In this document: in pieces, positions 9,231 through 18,523 of the stretch
Numbering within the stretch: position 1 is the stretch's first letter
Layout: every line of letters starts with the position of its first letter
Origin: Inquilinus sp052113205
Lineage (GTDB): Bacteria; Pseudomonadota; Alphaproteobacteria; DSM-16000; Inquilinaceae
Direction: 5' to 3'
Assembly (NCBI RefSeq): GCF_052113205.1
Contig: NZ_JBFRCU010000031.1
Coordinates: 1-64,000, forward strand
DNA length: 64,000 nt
Notes under the pieces: generated by a model
What the model was told of the DNA's origin: nothing
The model's input: the letters and a program-made list of their open reading frames with translations, nothing else
Database searches by the model: none
Made by a program: the position numbers and the translations under genes

Positions 9231-10385
9231 ATGCCAACTGCCGTCGCCGCCCCGCCCGCCATCGATGACACGGCCCGGATCGTTGCGCTTGCCCACAGCG
9301 CCGACCGGTTGACGATCCGCTGGTCGGATGGACGCGAGAGCCCCTATCCCGCGATCTGGCTGGCCGACAACCGTCCCGACCGCCGCGACCGGCCGGACGG
9401 GCAGCGCCTGTTCGACGCCATCGACCTGCCGGACGGGATTGCCATCCGGGCAGCCGCCCTCGTCGACGGGTCGGTCGAGATCGACCTCGCCGGCTTCGAG
9501 ACGCCGGCGCGCTTCGAGGCTGCCTGGCTGCGCGCCCATGCGCTGGACCCGGCCTCCCGTGCCGAACGCCAGCGGCGCCCGACGCTGTGGGACGCGTCGC
9601 TCGCCACCGCGCTACCCACCAGCGACTATGCCGCGGTCGCCAGCGACGGCGCCGCCCGCGCCGCTTGGCTGCGCCAGGCTTATGACCATGGTTTCGCCCT
9701 GCTGCGCGGCGTGCCGGCCGAGCCTGGCATGGTGTGCGCAGTGGTCGAGCTGTTCGGCTTCGTCCGCGAGACCAATTACGGCCGGCTGTTCGACGTGGTG
9801 GCGGTGGACAAGCCGCAGAACCTGGCCTTCACCGCCCTGTCGCTGGGCAACCACACCGACAACCCGTATCGCGATCCGGTGCCGCAACTGCAGCTGCTGC
9901 ATTGCCTGGAGGCGGCATCCGAGGGCGGCGAGTCGGTGGTGGTCGATGGCTTCGCGGCGGCCGAGAGGCTGCGGCGCGAGGCGCCGGACGCCTTCGCCCT
10001 GCTGACGCGGCGGGCCGTGCCGTTCCGCTATGTCGAGCCCGGCCGGGTCGACCTGCGCGCCAAGGCGCCGCTGATCGAGCTGGATGCCGATGGCGACGTG
10101 GCGGCGGTGCGCTACAACAACCGCTCGATCGCGCCCTTCGACCTGAACCCGGACGAGGTCGAGGCCTACTACGACGCCTATCGCCGCTTCGGCCGGCTGC
10201 TGCATGACCCGGAGCTGACGGTCGGCTTCCGCCTGGCGCCGGGCGACCTGTTCATCGTCGACAACCGGCGGGTGCTGCACGGCCGCCGCGGCTTTTCCGC
10301 CGGGCGCCGCTGGCTGCAGGGCTGCTACACCGACACGGACGGCCTGACCAGCACCCTGTTCAGCCTGGAGGAGGCTTCCAGATGA
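9180..10385 (+). CDS. tmpA: Gamma-butyrobetaine hydroxylase-like dioxygenase, TmpA-type
   Basis: This Fe(II)/2-oxoglutarate dioxygenase of up to 401 residues has a DUF971-like N-terminal domain (about 30-115) and a TauD-type catalytic domain with the HxD pair in 'SLGNHTDNPYRDPVPQ' and the distal histidine in 'NRRVLHGRRGFS'. In gamma-butyrobetaine hydroxylase the N-terminal domain carries a Cys zinc site (DNCxCxxC); here it reads 'DNRPDRRDRP', so that zinc site is lost. The direct coupling to a PhnZ-like HD oxygenase gene (ATGA overlap) identifies it as TmpA, which hydroxylates 2-(trimethylamino)ethylphosphonate. The start is uncertain: the ATG at 9231 has a better upstream GAGG and leaves more promoter room. 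Confidence 0.82.
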   Translation: MHEDGAASISATPAEAAMPTAVAAPPAIDDTARIVALAHSADRLTIRWSDGRESPYPAIWLADNRPDRRDRPDGQRLFDAIDLPDGIAIRAAALVDGSVEIDLAGFETPARFEAAWLRAHALDPASRAERQRRPTLWDASLATALPTSDYAAVASDGAARAAWLRQAYDHGFALLRGVPAEPGMVCAVVELFGFVRETNYGRLFDVVAVDKPQNLAFTALSLGNHTDNPYRDPVPQLQLLHCLEAASEGGESVVVDGFAAAERLRREAPDAFALLTRRAVPFRYVEPGRVDLRAKAPLIELDADGDVAAVRYNNRSIAPFDLNPDEVEAYYDAYRRFGRLLHDPELTVGFRLAPGDLFIVDNRRVLHGRRGFSAGRRWLQGCYTDTDGLTSTLFSLEEASR

Positions 10386-10930
10386 GCCAGACTCTGCATC
10401 CCTTGCTGGCCGAGATCGAAGCCCTGTTCGCCGCCCATGGTCACAACACCTATGGCGAAGGCGTGACCATGCAGGCGCATGGCCTGCAGGCCGCCGCCCT
10501 GGCCGAGCACGAAGGCGCGTCCGACGTGCTGGTGGTGGCCGCCCTGCTGCACGACGTCGGCCATTTCCTGGAGCTGGCCGACGACGCCTTCGGCTATCAC
10601 AAGCATGACGGCGCCGGCGGCGATTGGCTGGCCGCCCGCTTCGGCCCGGAGGTCAGCGAGCCGGTCCGCCTGCACGTCGCCGCCAAGCGCTATCTCTGCG
10701 CCGTCGAGCCGAGCTACCTGGACGTGCTGTCCGCCGCCTCGGTCCACTCGCTCGGCAAGCAGGGCGGTCCGATGAGCGCCGCGGAGGTGGCCGAGTTCGC
10801 CCGCCACCCCCATGTCGAGGCCGCGGTGCGGCTGCGGCGCTGGGACGATGGCGGCAAGGTCGACGGGCTGAAGGTCAGCGCCGTCGCCGACTACCGCGAC
10901 CGCATCCTCAAGGTGGCGAAGGCGGGTTAA
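10382..10930 (+). CDS. tmpB: HD-domain mixed-valent diiron phosphonate oxygenase, TmpB-type
   Basis: The 182-residue HD-fold protein has all the ligand positions of PhnZ-like diiron oxygenases: H33, H57-D58 ('LLHDVGH'), H75, H98 and D155 ('RRWDD'). Tyr24 and Glu26 in 'NTYGEGVTM' match the substrate-gating Tyr/Glu loop of PhnZ. TmpB cleaves the C-P bond of the hydroxylated product of TmpA to release phosphate and betaine. It is translationally coupled to tmpA. Its last 4 bp (TTAA) are shared with the convergent RidA gene stop. Assignment of substrate depends on the TmpA pairing and is inference. Confidence 0.84.
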   Translation: MSQTLHPLLAEIEALFAAHGHNTYGEGVTMQAHGLQAAALAEHEGASDVLVVAALLHDVGHFLELADDAFGYHKHDGAGGDWLAARFGPEVSEPVRLHVAAKRYLCAVEPSYLDVLSAASVHSLGKQGGPMSAAEVAEFARHPHVEAAVRLRRWDDGGKVDGLKVSAVADYRDRILKVAKAG

Positions 10931-11313
10931 GCCGCCGCGACCGCCTGGATCTCGACCAGCAGGCTGGGCACCGCCAGGCCGGCGACGACCACCAGGGTCG
11001 AGGCCGTGGCGTAGCCGCCCAGGCGCCGCTCGCGCACCGTGCGGTACAGCGGCACCAGGTCAGGCCGGGTGATGAAGCCGTCGACCTTGACCAAGTCGGT
11101 CACCGCCATGCCGGCATCCGCCAGCACGGCGAACAGGTTGTCCCAGGCCAGCTCGAACTGGCGCTCGGCATCATCGGGGATGGTGCCGTCCGGCGTGGCG
11201 CCGACCTGGCCGGAGATGTGCAGCCAGCGGGCGCCGGCCGGGGCCGAGGCACCATGGCTGTAGCGGGAGAACGGCGCGGCGACGCCGGCCGGGTTGTGCA
11301 GCTGGATGGTCAT
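10927..11313 (-). CDS. RidA family protein (enamine/imine deaminase-like)
   Basis: The 128-residue protein has the YjgF/YER057c/UK114 fold, with 'GARWLHISGQVGATPDG' and 'VKVDGFITRPDLVPLYRTVRERRLGG'. The canonical catalytic arginine region near the C-terminus reads 'AVPSLLVEIQAVAA', where archetypal RidA has 'RLPKGVxVEIE..A'. The arginine is absent, so this is probably a different Rid subgroup and may not deaminate 2-aminoacrylate. It follows the nitrile hydratase genes by 21 bp and is probably in that operon. Confidence 0.84.
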   Translation of the reverse strand: MTIQLHNPAGVAAPFSRYSHGASAPAGARWLHISGQVGATPDGTIPDDAERQFELAWDNLFAVLADAGMAVTDLVKVDGFITRPDLVPLYRTVRERRLGGYATASTLVVVAGLAVPSLLVEIQAVAAA

Positions 11314-11334
11314 GGGTCTTCCCCTGGTGTCGGT

Positions 11335-11718
11335 TCAGTGGCCGGACAGCGGATCGTTCTCGAGCAGGATCGGGGCGCCATGAGGCGTGGCCCGGGCGGC
11401 GCGGTCCCAGGCATTCTTGCGCCGGCCCAGCGCCTCGGCATCGGCGACGCCCTTGGCCAGCACCAGGCGCTCCAGCGCCGCCATCCAGTGCTCGTAGTAG
11501 CGGCTGCCGCCGTCGGGGTCGCCGGCGGCCTGGGCGATCTCCGCCGCCAGCGCCGCTGCCCATTCCGGCCAGGTGAAGATGCCGCGCTGGTGCAACGCCA
11601 CCGCCATGGCGAAGGCCTGGGCCTGCCAGGGCTCGGCGAAGACCGGCCCGTCGGCGTCGTGCGGCGGCAGCGGTGCGGCGCCGTCCAGGGCCGCGATCAC
11701 CGCCTCATGCCGGCTCAA
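11335..11718 (-). CDS. Nitrile hydratase accessory protein
   Basis: The 127-residue protein matches the small nitrile hydratase accessory/activator family: 'FAEPWQAQAFAMAVALHQRGIFTWPEWAAAL', a 'YYEHWMAALERLV' helix and a Trp/Asp-rich end. It resembles the N-terminal half of the beta subunit and in cobalt enzymes assists insertion of cobalt into the alpha subunit. It overlaps the beta-subunit gene by 14 bp, which implies tight co-translation. Confidence 0.88.
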   Translation of the reverse strand: MSRHEAVIAALDGAAPLPPHDADGPVFAEPWQAQAFAMAVALHQRGIFTWPEWAAALAAEIAQAAGDPDGGSRYYEHWMAALERLVLAKGVADAEALGRRKNAWDRAARATPHGAPILLENDPLSGH

Positions 11719-12364
11719 GATAGCCCTCCCAGGCGTCGATCGAGACGGTCAGGGTCGGGTCGGCGGCCTCGCCCCACAGCTCTCTCCCGTCGAAGCGCAC
11801 GGTGTAGAGCCATTGCGGGCTCTCGCCGCGGCCATGGGCGTTGCTGTCCGGCAGCACGAAGACGCCGTGCACACGCTCGATCTCGCCCGCCTTGCCGCGG
11901 GCGTAGCGCGGCAGCCGGGTGTGGCCGGCGGGATGCTCGTTGCGGGTCAGCACCAGTTCGCCGACGGCAAAACGTGCCGGCGCCGCCTCCGGCCGCTGGT
12001 AGTTGCTGCCGCGCGCCAGCGTCGCGGCCACTTGGTCGGCCCGCAGAACCTTCTGGCCCGGCACCGGCGGGTCGATCGCGCGGCCGGCCTTCAGCTCCGC
12101 CGCCGAGACCAGGCCGGCGCCCTGCAGCAGCTTCTCCAGCCCCTTGGTCCAGATCTCGTAATAGCTCGAGGACAGGTAATCCGCCGGGTGCAGCGTCTCG
12201 CGCGCATGCCGGCTGACATCGATGTTCCAGCGGCCCAGGCCACCCGCCGCCAAGGTGAGGGCGAGCGCCCGCTTCTCCCAGTCGGCATGGAAGCGGAGAT
12301 CCTCCGGCTCCGGCACCACCGGACCGAAGCCCATCATGCCGCCGAGATCCTGGGCGCCGTTCAT
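11705..12364 (-). CDS. nthB: Nitrile hydratase subunit beta
   Basis: The 219-residue protein begins 'MNGAQDLGGMMGFGPV', the usual NHase beta start, continues through 'LHPADYLSSSYYEIWTKGLE' and ends in an SH3-like barrel with 'PRYARGKAGEIERVHGVFVLPD' and 'YTVRFDGRELWGE'. It pairs with the alpha subunit to hydrate nitriles to amides in the cytoplasm. Its ATG overlaps the alpha stop codon (12361-12364). Confidence 0.95.
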   Translation of the reverse strand: MNGAQDLGGMMGFGPVVPEPEDLRFHADWEKRALALTLAAGGLGRWNIDVSRHARETLHPADYLSSSYYEIWTKGLEKLLQGAGLVSAAELKAGRAIDPPVPGQKVLRADQVAATLARGSNYQRPEAAPARFAVGELVLTRNEHPAGHTRLPRYARGKAGEIERVHGVFVLPDSNAHGRGESPQWLYTVRFDGRELWGEAADPTLTVSIDAWEGYLEPA

Positions 12365-12996
12365 CGGGCGTCTCCGGGCTCGCGGGCCAGCCCGGCGCCG
12401 ATCATGCTGTCGCGGGTGACGAGATCAGCCAGCGCCTCCTCGTCCCAACCCTCGGTGCCGGCCGGGCGCATCGGGATCACCAGGTAGCGGGTCTCGGCGG
12501 TCGAGTCCCAGACCCGGATCCGGGTCTCGGCCGGCAGGGTGACGCCGAAATCGGCCAGCACGCCGCGCGGGTCGATCACCGCGCGCGAGCGGTAGGGCGC
12601 CGATTTGTACCAGACCGGCGGCAGCCCCAGCACCGGCCAGGGATAGCAGGAGCACAGGGTGCAGACGACGAGGTTATGGGTGTCGGGCGTGTTCTCGACC
12701 GCGATCATGTGCTCGCCCTGGCGGCCGACGAAGCCGAACTCGGCGATCGCGGCGCTGGCATCGGCCTGAAGGCGCTCGCGATAGGCCGGGTCGGCCCAGG
12801 CCTTGGCCACCACCCGGGCGCCGTTGCGCGGGCCGATCTTGGTCTCGTAGGTCTCGATCAGCACGTCGAGCGCGGCGGGGTCGACATAGCCCTTCTCGAC
12901 CAGGATCGATTCCAGCGCCTTCACCCGCAGCGCGATCTCGGGCAGCGCGCTACCCTCGTGGTCATGGTCATGGTCGTGATGATGATGGTCGGACAT
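12361..12996 (-). CDS. nthA: Nitrile hydratase subunit alpha, cobalt type, His-rich N-terminus
   Basis: The 211-residue catalytic subunit carries the claw motif 'VCTLCSCYPW': C112, C115, S116 and C117. Thr at position 113 (C-T-L-C-S-C) marks the cobalt type; iron enzymes have Ser. The protein opens with a 'SDHHHHDHDHDHEG' tract that could bind or buffer metal and is not part of the conserved fold. ATG 12996 follows a GCGGAA site; a second in-frame ATG lies at 13014. It heads the alpha-beta-accessory-RidA gene series. No amidase gene is nearby, so the amide must be handled elsewhere. Confidence 0.95.
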   Translation of the reverse strand: MSDHHHHDHDHDHEGSALPEIALRVKALESILVEKGYVDPAALDVLIETYETKIGPRNGARVVAKAWADPAYRERLQADASAAIAEFGFVGRQGEHMIAVENTPDTHNLVVCTLCSCYPWPVLGLPPVWYKSAPYRSRAVIDPRGVLADFGVTLPAETRIRVWDSTAETRYLVIPMRPAGTEGWDEEALADLVTRDSMIGAGLAREPGDAR

Positions 12997-13106
12997 GGGC
13001 GTGTTCCGCTGCATCGGATCCGCCGAAGGCCGGCGGGGGCCGGATGCGCCACAATGCCGGGTTCGGGCCGCGCGGTCGAGCGGTTGATCCGCGCGGCCCG
13101 CCCTCC

Positions 13107-14168
13107 TCAGGGAATCAGCCGGTCGCGCCGCAGCTGCTCGAACAGGTCGAAGAAGGCGTCGTCGGTCGGCTGATAAGCGGTGAAGCCGAGCCGGCGGCTC
13201 TTCGACATGTCGGTCACCACCTCGATCGGCCGGCCGAGATCGGCATCGGTGTGCCAGGGCGAAACCAGCCGCCCGATCTCGGGCTCGGCCAGGCCGTGGC
13301 GTTCCGCGATGTCGCGCCACGCAGCCGCATCATCGGCCATCTGCTGCTCCAGCGGCCGCACCACGCCGTCGAAGGGCTCGGCGTCGAGGCCGAACCAGCC
13401 GGCGATCCGGCCCCACATCCAGCTCCAGCGGAAAATGTCGCCATTGACCACGTTGAACGCCTGGTCGGCCGCGGCCGGGGTGGTCGCCGCCCACAGCAGG
13501 TGCCGGGCCAGCAGCCGCGCATCGGTCATGTCGGTCAGCCCGTCCCACTGCGCCGCCACGCCGGGGAAGCGGAACGGCCGCCCGGTCTCGCGGCACAGGG
13601 TCGCGTAGACGGCCAGGGTCGTTCCCATGTTCATGGCGTTGCCGACCGCCTTGCCGATGACGGTGTGCGGGCGGTGCACGCTCCAGCGGAAGCCGTCGCG
13701 CGCGGCGGCGGCGAACACCTCATCCTCCTGCGCGTAATAGAAGTTCTCGATGTCGAGCCGGCCCTGCTCCTCGCGGAACGGGGTCTGCGGCAGGGCGCCT
13801 TTCCCATAAGCCTCGAACGGCCCGAGATAGTGCTTGAGGCCGGTGACCAGCGCGACATGGCGGACCGAGCCGGCGGGCCGCAGCGCGTCCAGCAGGTTGC
13901 GGACCATGGCGGCGTTGACACGGATGTTCTCCGCCTCGGTCGGCTGCCGCAGCCAGCTGGCGATGACGACGACGGAGGGCGCCGCGTCGTGCAGGGCCTG
14001 CGACAGCGAGGCCGGGTCCAGCAGGTCGGCGGCCACGGGCGTGACGCCGGGCAGGTCGGGTGGCCGGCGCGCGAGGCCGGCGACGCCCCAGCCCCCCTCG
14101 GCCAGCAGGGCAGCGGTGGCGCTGCCGACGATGCCGCCGGCGCCGACGATCAGGGCGGATTGGGTCAT
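13107..14168 (-). CDS. PRISE-like SDR family oxidoreductase
   Basis: The 353-residue protein has an N-terminal Rossmann fold with 'ALIVGAGGIVGSATAALLAEGG' and resembles progesterone 5-beta-reductase/iridoid synthase-like (PRISE) SDRs: 'HVALVTGLKHYLGPFEAYG', 'NFYYAQEDEVF', 'WSVHRPHTVIG' and a late 'DMSKSRRLGF'. These are NADPH-dependent reductases of activated alkenes or enones. The ATG at 14168 starts directly before the nucleotide-binding strand. It lies 110 bp upstream of the nitrile hydratase operon on the same strand. Confidence 0.85.
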   Translation of the reverse strand: MTQSALIVGAGGIVGSATAALLAEGGWGVAGLARRPPDLPGVTPVAADLLDPASLSQALHDAAPSVVVIASWLRQPTEAENIRVNAAMVRNLLDALRPAGSVRHVALVTGLKHYLGPFEAYGKGALPQTPFREEQGRLDIENFYYAQEDEVFAAAARDGFRWSVHRPHTVIGKAVGNAMNMGTTLAVYATLCRETGRPFRFPGVAAQWDGLTDMTDARLLARHLLWAATTPAAADQAFNVVNGDIFRWSWMWGRIAGWFGLDAEPFDGVVRPLEQQMADDAAAWRDIAERHGLAEPEIGRLVSPWHTDADLGRPIEVVTDMSKSRRLGFTAYQPTDDAFFDLFEQLRRDRLIP

Positions 14169-14344
14169 GCGAGTCCTCGGGTTGCCGAGATGATCTGGGC
14201 ATGCCGCCTGTCCCGATCCAGACCGCACCCCGGAATGACGCACCCGCGGGGCGGGTGGCGAACGGCCGCCGGGCGCTACCGCCTCCGGCACATTCGTGCT
14301 AGCAAACCGGCCAGCCGAAAACTGACAGCAACCGGAGCCTTTCG

Positions 14345-15748
<1,404 letters not shown>

Positions 15749-15768
15749 CCGACGTCGTTGAGACGGGG

Positions 15769-15990
15769 GTGAGCGGCGTCCGCAAGCGGTCGGTCAGCAT
15801 CGCCGGCCACGCCACCAGCGTGTCGCTGGAGCCGGCCTTCTGGGACGCCCTCACCCGCCTGGCCGCCGCGCGCGGCCTGCCGGTCAACCGCCTGGTCGAG
15901 GCGGTCGACGCCGCCCGCGACCCGGACGGCAACCTGTCCAGCGCGCTGAGGACCGCGGTCCTTCAGGCAGCGCTGGCGCGGGAGATCTGA
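15769..15990 (+). CDS. Ribbon-helix-helix domain protein
   Basis: The 73-residue protein has a short beta strand ('RKRSVSIAGHATSVSLEP') followed by two helices ('AFWDALTRLAAARGLPVNRLVEAV'), the pattern of alphaproteobacterial RHH_4 DNA-binding proteins. The GTG at 15769 fits the family start; the only upstream ATG (15709) is inside fumC. It lies 20 bp after fumC and is probably co-transcribed, and a strong hairpin follows its stop. The target is unknown. Confidence 0.75.
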   Translation: MSGVRKRSVSIAGHATSVSLEPAFWDALTRLAAARGLPVNRLVEAVDAARDPDGNLSSALRTAVLQAALAREI

Positions 15991-16022
15991 AAAAAGGCCC
16001 CGGCCGATCGGCCGGGGCTTTT
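15990..16022. terminator. Bidirectional rho-independent terminator
   Basis: A perfect inverted repeat, GCCCCGGCC-GATC-GGCCGGGGC (15997-16018), is flanked by six A on the left and four T on the right. It sits between convergent genes, so it can terminate both the fumC-RHH transcript and the small secreted-protein gene. Confidence 0.9.
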
Positions 16023-16041
16023 CCTCATCGGGCGGGCGGGA

Positions 16042-16359
16042 TCAGCCGCCGCACTNCGCGGAATAACCTTGCTGACCAGTGGCGACCTGCTGGTCGAGCT
16101 GCTGGAGCTGTGCGTCGGTCAGCTTCAGATCGGCCTGGCATCCCTTGTACATGCCGACGAGCTTCTGGGTCTCGTCCATGACCTCTTTCATGGCCGGGCA
16201 CTGCTCGGACTGCGGGGCCTGGGCCTGCAGCTTGGCCATCAGGCCCTGGCTCAGCGTGGTGACCTTCTGGGCCTGGGCCTGGGCGTCTTCGGTGCACCCG
16301 GCAAAGGCGGGCGAGGCCGCGAGGGTGACAATGGCGGCGGCGAGAACAATGCGCTTCAC
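16042..16359 (-). CDS. Small exported protein, unknown function
   Basis: The 105-residue protein starts with a clear Sec signal peptide (V/MKRIVLAAAIVTLAASPAFAG, cleavage after AFA) and continues as a Gln/Ala-rich helical protein with three or four cysteines (residues about 22, 53 and 73, and one near the end). The GTG at 16359 is chosen because AAGGAG lies 6 bp upstream. One codon near the C-terminus is unresolved (N at 16056), leaving 'SAxCGG' as the end. No family was recognised; it resembles small periplasmic alphaproteobacterial proteins. Confidence 0.7.
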   Translation of the reverse strand: MKRIVLAAAIVTLAASPAFAGCTEDAQAQAQKVTTLSQGLMAKLQAQAPQSEQCPAMKEVMDETQKLVGMYKGCQADLKLTDAQLQQLDQQVATGQQGYSAXCGG

Positions 16360-16493
16360 GAAAAACTCCTTGGGCTTTCTGGACGAGCCGCTCCGGACCG
16401 AGCCGGAGCGGTGTCCGGGAAACCCATAGCCGCGGACCGGGTTCCCAGCAATTGTGAAGAATTGCGCGAACCCGCGCCGGCGATAGGACGCTG

Positions 16494-18311
16494 CTACTTG
16501 TCGTTCGCCCACCAGGCCTCCAGCACCGTGCCATAGGTCGGGTTGACGCTGGTGACCCGGCCGAGATTGCCCCAATAGGCGACGTAGTCGCGGTCGAGAT
16601 AGTAGAGCGGCACGACGTAGTTGCCCCACAGCAGCACCCGGTCGAGCGCGTGCACCGCGGCCTGCAGCTCCTCCTGGCTGCGGGCCGCGTTGACGGCCTT
16701 GATCATGGCGTCGACCACCGGGCTCTTCACCCCCGGATAGTTGCGGGTGCCGGGCACGTCGGCCGAGCCGCTGCCCCAGTAGCGCGACTGCTCCACGCCG
16801 GGCGACAGGGTGGAGATCCAGGTGTTCAGGATCACGTCGAAATCGTAGCCCTCGGTGCGGTTGGCGTATTGCGCGGATTCGACCAGCCGGATCGTCGCCT
16901 GGATGCCCAGCCGGCGCAGCTGGTCGGCATAGGCCAGGGCGATCCGCTGGAAGCCTTTGTTCTGCAGCAGGATCTCGAAGCGAAACGGCGTGCCGCTGGC
17001 GTCGACCAGCACATTGTCCTTGATGGTCCAGCCGGCCTCGGCCAGGAGCGCCTGCGCCGCCCGCAGATTCTCGCGGCTGCGGCCGCTGCCGTCGCTCGGC
17101 GGCAGGGTGTAGGGCTCGGTGAACAGCTGCGGCGGCAGCTGGTCGCGGAACGGCTCCAGCAGCTGCAGCTCGGCCCCCTGCGGCGTGTCGGTCGCGGCCA
17201 GAGCCGAATTGGCGAAGTAGCTGTCGTCACGCTTGTACTGGCCGCCCAGCAGGGTCTTGTTGATCCATTCGAAGTCGAAGGCCAGAATCAGCGCCCGGCG
17301 CACCCGAGGATCGGCGAATTGCGGTCGCCGGGTGTTCATGGCGAAGCCCATCATCCCGACCGGCCGGAAATGCGGCAGGGTCAGCATGGTGACGCGGCCG
17401 TCCTGGACCGCCGGAAAGTCGTAGGCGCCGCTGACCCATTTCTCGGCGTCGCGTTCCCGCCGCAGGGTGTAGGCGCCGGCCTTGAACGCCTCCAGCGCCG
17501 TGTCGGCGTCGAGGTAGAAGTCGAAGCGCAGCGTGTCGAAATTGTACAGCCCGCGCAGCGCCGGCAGGTCCGCCCCCCACCAGTCCTTGACCCGGTCCAG
17601 CGTGATGCTGCGCCCGGCATCGACGGCGCCGATCGCATAGGGGCCGGCGCCGAGCGGCGGGTCGAGGCTGGGCTGGTCGAACGGGTGGCTGGTGTACCAG
17701 GCCTTGCTCAGGATCGGCTGCATCGCGACGACCAGCGGATTCTCGCGCGCCCCGCCCTCCTTGAAGCGGAAGCGCACAGTGCGGTCGTCGATGCGGTCGA
17801 TCCCGTCCATCGATTCATAGAGCGCGCGGGTGTTGGGCAGCCCCTTGGTGCCCTGGGTCGCCCAAGTGAAGATCACGTCGTCCGCGGTGACCGGCGCGCC
17901 GTCGTGGAACACCGCCTTGGGGTTGAGCCAGAAGGTGACCGTGCGCCGGTCCTCCGACATCTCCGCCCGTTCGGCGACATAAGGGTACAGCGTGAAGGGC
18001 TCGTCCCAGCCGCGCGTCATCAGGCTGGCGAAGTTGTAGGGCGGCACGATCAGCCGGACCTGATCGGTCTGGCCGCCGATGATGAAGGGATTCAGCGTGT
18101 CGAAGCTGCCGATCATAGCTTGGCGCAGCTCGCCGCCCTTCGGCGCGTCCGGGTTGGCATAGGCGAAGTGGCTGAAATCCGCCGGGTATTTCGGTTCGCC
18201 ATGCATGGCGAGGCCGCCGCCCGGCGCCTGCGTCTGGGCAACCGCCGGCAGAGCGCCGAGCGGCAGCAGGACGGCGAAGGCGAGTCGGAGCAGGAGGCGG
18301 GCGGCGCGCAT
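16494..18311 (-). CDS. Extracellular solute-binding protein family 5 (oligopeptide/YejA-like)
   Basis: The 605-residue protein has a signal peptide ('LLLRLAFAVLLPLGALPAVAQ') and the SBP_bac_5 fold: 'LYPYVAERAEMSEDRRTVTF', 'AVFHDGAPVTADDVIFTW', 'SHPFDQPSLDPPLGAGPYAI' and 'DADTALEAFKAGAYTLRRE'. It most resembles YejA-like peptide-binding proteins. No permease or ATPase gene adjoins it, so it is an orphan receptor in this window. The start is set at the ATG directly before the signal peptide. Confidence 0.88.
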   Translation of the reverse strand: MRAARLLLRLAFAVLLPLGALPAVAQTQAPGGGLAMHGEPKYPADFSHFAYANPDAPKGGELRQAMIGSFDTLNPFIIGGQTDQVRLIVPPYNFASLMTRGWDEPFTLYPYVAERAEMSEDRRTVTFWLNPKAVFHDGAPVTADDVIFTWATQGTKGLPNTRALYESMDGIDRIDDRTVRFRFKEGGARENPLVVAMQPILSKAWYTSHPFDQPSLDPPLGAGPYAIGAVDAGRSITLDRVKDWWGADLPALRGLYNFDTLRFDFYLDADTALEAFKAGAYTLRRERDAEKWVSGAYDFPAVQDGRVTMLTLPHFRPVGMMGFAMNTRRPQFADPRVRRALILAFDFEWINKTLLGGQYKRDDSYFANSALAATDTPQGAELQLLEPFRDQLPPQLFTEPYTLPPSDGSGRSRENLRAAQALLAEAGWTIKDNVLVDASGTPFRFEILLQNKGFQRIALAYADQLRRLGIQATIRLVESAQYANRTEGYDFDVILNTWISTLSPGVEQSRYWGSGSADVPGTRNYPGVKSPVVDAMIKAVNAARSQEELQAAVHALDRVLLWGNYVVPLYYLDRDYVAYWGNLGRVTSVNPTYGTVLEAWWANDK

Positions 18312-18523
18312 GCGGCTTGTCCGGGGCGGGGAATCGATGGGGCGCAGTCTTCCCGCCGATGGGCCGCGGCGCAAGGCCGATACGCCGGAGGGGTCGCTTG
18401 ACAAGCGCTGCGCAATCATCGCACGATTTCGCCTGACATAATGAATGCGAATTGCGTTCAGCGCGGGTCCACGGATCGAAGCTGACCGGACAATGTCCGG
18501 CGATGTCACAGGGGGAGGAAACC
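18312..18523. promoter_or_regulatory. Divergent promoter region between two binding-protein genes
   Basis: This 212-bp region separates the family 5 and family 1 binding-protein genes. It contains TTGACA at about 18398 and an A/T-richer patch near 18435-18460 with an imperfect palindrome around GAATGCGAATTGCGTTC. No well-spaced -35/-10 pair was found by eye. Confidence 0.3.

Noticed and set aside
11705..12996. Nitrile hydratase-like leader peptide (NHLP) for the YcaO system
   Set aside because: The alpha and beta subunits are full length with an intact metal claw and overlap as a normal enzyme operon 19 kb away, so they are a real enzyme rather than a RiPP precursor.
16650..18401. 583-codon plus-strand frame opposite the family 5 binding-protein gene
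   Set aside because: Antisense shadow; the minus-strand product has a signal peptide and all family motifs.
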